Positions 62,078-64,000 of a stretch of DNA of 64,000 nt are shown piece by piece; the stretch's first letter is position 1; each line of letters starts with the position of its first letter. The stretch is from Palsa-1392 sp963819975 (GTDB lineage Bacteria > Verrucomicrobiota > Verrucomicrobiia > Chthoniobacterales > UBA10450). The position numbers and the translations under genes are program-made. The stretch spans positions 1 to 64,000 of the forward strand of contig CAWFYE010000013.1 in NCBI GenBank assembly GCA_963819975.1, given 5' to 3'. Below the pieces are notes generated by a model, which ran no database searches, was not told where the DNA came from, and saw only the letters and a program-made list of their open reading frames with translations.

Positions 62078-62827
62078 TTAGAAAAAGTAACTCCAGTTCT
62101 TCGCGATGACAAAGGCGCCGACCGCGAGCACGAACCAGGCGAAGGCCACGCGCAGTTGTGCGACCGCAAGCCGCTGGGCCACAAGGCGGCCGGCAAACAT
62201 GCCGATGAGCGAAGCACCGAGAAACATTCCGGCGACGCGCCAGTCAAAAGGTGCCCGGTGCAGATGGCCCGCGAGACCCGCAAAGGAATTGACCGCAATC
62301 ACGAAGAGGGAAGTAATGAAGGCGGATTTGAGCGGGAGCCGACCGAAGAAGACGAGCGCAGGGACGATGAGAAATCCGCCGCCGACCCCGAGAAAACCGG
62401 TCAGCACACCAACCCCAAGCCCGGTCAGCGAGCAACGCTGCCAGTGACATTTCTCGGCTGAATCCGGCTCGTGCATTTTTCCCCCGCGTAGCATGAGTGT
62501 GGCGACCACGATCATGAGCCCGGCGAAAGTCAGCATGAGCACCGCGGGCGAGACGAGATGAGTAAGCTGCGCCCCGGCGAGCGCGCCGACGATACCCGTC
62601 AGGCTAAAAAGGGTGGCGGCCTGCAAATGGACGTGACCGCTGCGCATATTCAGCACCGTCGCGGCGAGACTCGTCCCGCCGACGACCGCGAGCGACATCC
62701 CGACCGCTTCCTGCGGCGGGATGTGCGCCGCATAGACCAGCACCGGGAGCGTAATGATCGATCCGCCGCTCCCGAGCACGGTGAGCGAGAATCCGATCGC
62801 AAGGGCAAGGACCAACGCCAGGATCAC
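62078..62827 (-). CDS. TauE/SafE-family exporter
   Basis: 249 residues, about 8 hydrophobic segments. LALAIGFSLTVLGSGGSIIT, VGMSLAVVGGTSLAATVLNM, and LGVGVLTGFLGVGGGFLIVP with the duplicated GxGGG motif. Members export sulfite or sulfoacetate. The GTG start overlaps the maturation protease stop (GTGA). With the persulfide dioxygenase-like gene it forms a sulfur-oxidation/detoxification pair. Confidence 0.9.
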   Translation of the reverse strand: MILALVLALAIGFSLTVLGSGGSIITLPVLVYAAHIPPQEAVGMSLAVVGGTSLAATVLNMRSGHVHLQAATLFSLTGIVGALAGAQLTHLVSPAVLMLTFAGLMIVVATLMLRGGKMHEPDSAEKCHWQRCSLTGLGVGVLTGFLGVGGGFLIVPALVFFGRLPLKSAFITSLFVIAVNSFAGLAGHLHRAPFDWRVAGMFLGASLIGMFAGRLVAQRLAVAQLRVAFAWFVLAVGAFVIAKNWSYFF

Positions 62828-63309
62828 GCGCTCGTCTCCATTTTCAGAATGACTTGCAAGTCCTGCCGCACGTGGCTGATCAATTCATCCACGGCGGCTC
62901 CGACTTCGGGAGAAAGTCTTTCGCCGGCGCGGAAGTCGCGGCCTTCGATCCCGTAAAGGATGAGGCGCGGCGGAAGTTGATCAAGCGCGCGGGCCAGCTC
63001 GACCGCCTCGGCCACGCTAAAGGCGTGGGTCGAGTAATGGAAGAAACGCGACGGGACCAGGGCGACGCTCGCGTCGAAGCGATGAATGGTGCCCGGCGCG
63101 GCGCCGGACTGCGCGGCGTCGACCAGGATCACATCAGCCGCGCCCGTCCAGGCATCAATCAACGCCGTGCCTTCGCCGCTTTCTTCGCGCACGGTGACGT
63201 TAGGCAACTTCATCTCACGCAAACGCCGGGCCACGACGCGGCCGGTCCCGTCGTCGCCGCGCAGTGGATTGCCGACGCAGATAATCAGTGTCTGCAGCGC
63301 GTCCTTCAT
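62824..63309 (-). CDS. NiFe hydrogenase maturation protease
   Basis: 161 residues from ATG 63309, overlapping the large-subunit stop (ATGA). IICVGNPLRGDDGTGRVVAR is the family motif (GNxLxxDDGxG); VILVDAAQSGAAPGTIHRFD carries the second nickel-binding acid. A His appears at STHAFSVAEAVELA, the third. Cleaves the C-terminus of the large subunit after nickel insertion. Its position right behind the large-subunit gene indicates a dedicated pair. Confidence 0.92.
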   Translation of the reverse strand: MKDALQTLIICVGNPLRGDDGTGRVVARRLREMKLPNVTVREESGEGTALIDAWTGAADVILVDAAQSGAAPGTIHRFDASVALVPSRFFHYSTHAFSVAEAVELARALDQLPPRLILYGIEGRDFRAGERLSPEVGAAVDELISHVRQDLQVILKMETSA

Positions 63310-64000
63310 TCGCGGATGACTTCCAGTTTCAGGAAATGCGTCGCGCAGGAAATGCAGGGGTCGTAGTTGCGCACCGCCTGCTCGCATTGCCAGGTCAATT
63401 CTTCGTTAGGCAAATTTACTCGTGGCGGGACGAAGCGGCGGAGATCGTTCTCGATCGTCTTCTGGTTTTGCGAAGTCGGCGGGACAATTTTTGCCTCCTG
63501 GATGTTTCCCTGCCCGTCAATACGATAACGATGGAAAAGCAGGCCGCGCGGCGCTTCCGTGGCACCGAAACCGGTAGCCGCACACGGAGTGACTTCGACC
63601 GCTGGCGCATCCGGCGGCTCGTAGTTCTCGATCAGGCGCAGCGCTTCGTCGCAGGCCCAGAGCACTTCGACCGCGCGCACGATGATGCTCTGAAACGGAT
63701 TGCGGCAAACCGGGCCGAGGCCGGCCTCGCGCGACGCGTTCTGCGCCAGGGGTGAGAGCCGGTCGAAGTTCAGACAGTAACGCGCCATCGGACCGAGGAA
63801 ATAAGCGTCGCGTTCCTTCAAGACCGCATGCAGCGCGTTGGAATGCGCGACTTGTTCCTCGATAAAATGCTCGTCGAATTCGCGCACGGCAATATCGAGC
63901 CCGCGATTGGAAACGATCCGGCCCTCGTTAAACGGATACTCCTCAGGGTGCCGGAGCGCTACGAATTCGTAGTCCTGTTCGAAGTCTGGGAACGGCAGCG
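63306..64000 (-). CDS. NiFe hydrogenase large (alpha) subunit, C-terminal part
   Basis: Partial; enters from the right edge in frame (residues before 63887 read FPDFEQDYEFVALRHPEEYP). ATEAPRGLLFHRYRIDGQGN and the L2 nickel motif DPCISCATHFLKLEVIRE near the end. The C-terminal extension after His is 8 residues (FLKLEVIRE minus cleavage site), consistent with protease processing. DPCISCATH is typical of group 3 cytosolic enzymes (3b sulfhydrogenase-like); this subgroup is inferred, supported by the sulfur genes next door. Confidence 0.9.
   Translation of the reverse strand, partial: LPFPDFEQDYEFVALRHPEEYPFNEGRIVSNRGLDIAVREFDEHFIEEQVAHSNALHAVLKERDAYFLGPMARYCLNFDRLSPLAQNASREAGLGPVCRNPFQSIIVRAVEVLWACDEALRLIENYEPPDAPAVEVTPCAATGFGATEAPRGLLFHRYRIDGQGNIQEAKIVPPTSQNQKTIENDLRRFVPPRVNLPNEELTWQCEQAVRNYDPCISCATHFLKLEVIRE

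Larger units (their letters stand above)
103..63410. repeat. Dispersed octamer CCTAACGA/TCGTTAGG (usually GCCTAACGA), about 33 exact copies
   Basis: Copy starts: 103, 1215, 1585, 2168, 2254, 2479, 3097, 3455, 4383, 4793, 5766, 6191, 6331, 7587, 7787, 10213, 11225, 12291, 26469, 33324, 38873, 40722, 48842, 50322, 50659, 53851, 54817, 55607, 55709, 56574, 60833, 62050, 63403. In genes it is read as PN[DE], LT, SLG or VR, that is in any frame that avoids its stop codons. Two copies (5766, 62050) are intergenic. Near misses (one base different) occur at about 4132, 13149, 28786, 41112, 44514 and 59550. Found by eye; a few may be missed. Confidence 0.8.

Noticed and set aside
1..64000. CRISPR arrays, tRNA/rRNA genes, integrases or insertion sequences
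   Set aside because: I looked for regularly spaced repeats, cloverleaf-like sequence and DDE/tyrosine-recombinase motifs and found none that I could support.

Overview
The window is about 60% GC and gene-dense, with nearly everything transcribed from the minus strand apart from two plus-strand stretches (34.9-36.7 kb and 55.2-60.3 kb). It most resembles an environmental Verrucomicrobia genome (Spartobacteria/Chthoniobacter-like). The basis is the tandem surface domain (NISTR...GGFI...VRGIGPSLP...DLESA...VEVY) at the end of a multihaem protein, the type of prepilin cluster, and the short palindromic repeats embedded in genes. That placement is inference from family knowledge; there is no rRNA or tRNA here to confirm it.

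Layout. 1-5.7 kb: part of an extracellular contractile injection (phage-tail-like) locus with sheath, tube, a zinc-ribbon baseplate-type protein, a low-complexity protein, a Pvc16-type cap protein and an AAA+ ATPase; three of the six genes are frameshifted. 6.1-14.4 kb: a complete N-type (second, alternative) F-ATPase operon, atpDCQRBEFA-[VIT]-atpG, with a VIT/CCC1 gene and a PfkB sugar kinase translationally coupled into it. 14.5-24 kb: alcohol dehydrogenase, phosphoketolase, TPC-type P1B-ATPase, CoA-disulfide-reductase/rhodanese, thioredoxin-like protein, YraQ permease, dodecin, CsbD and three very small proteins. 24.1-29.6 kb: acetate kinase, class I aldolase, desaturase, a PAS histidine kinase and OsmC. 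29.6-35.8 kb: a duplicated divergent osmC/lysR pair flanking a four-gene prepilin cluster. 36-41.9 kb: PRC-barrel protein (amber-interrupted), amino-acid permease, 6-phosphogluconate dehydrogenase (frameshifted) and phosphoglucomutase. 41.9-52.3 kb: an ABC-2 exporter operon and an RND efflux operon. 52.3-60.3 kb: a fused acyl-CoA synthetase/GNAT protein, a nine-haem cytochrome and an APC permease with a stress-protein-like tail. 60.3-64 kb: persulfide dioxygenase-like/rhodanese protein, TauE/SafE exporter, hydrogenase maturation protease and the end of a NiFe hydrogenase large subunit.

How it fits together (inference): phosphoketolase, acetate kinase, aldolase, gnd, pgm, alcohol dehydrogenase and the acyl-CoA synthetase give a fermentative/overflow carbon route. 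The N-ATPase, hydrogenase and efflux pumps handle ion and redox balance. CsbD, dodecin, OsmC, PRC-barrel and USP-like domains are typical stress proteins. The window reads as an energy-limitation and stress survival region.

The two most unusual DNA-level signals are (1) the octamer CCTAACGA/TCGTTAGG, present about 33 times in 64 kb regardless of reading frame and absent from a 14-kb stretch, and (2) a bipartite promoter-like element (GGCTAT-N17-GGTATT) about 60-110 nt upstream of csbD, osmC, an osmC relic, the PRC-barrel gene and a small ELTG-protein gene. Several genes carry single-base indels, some in homopolymers, so consensus errors must be excluded before calling decay.
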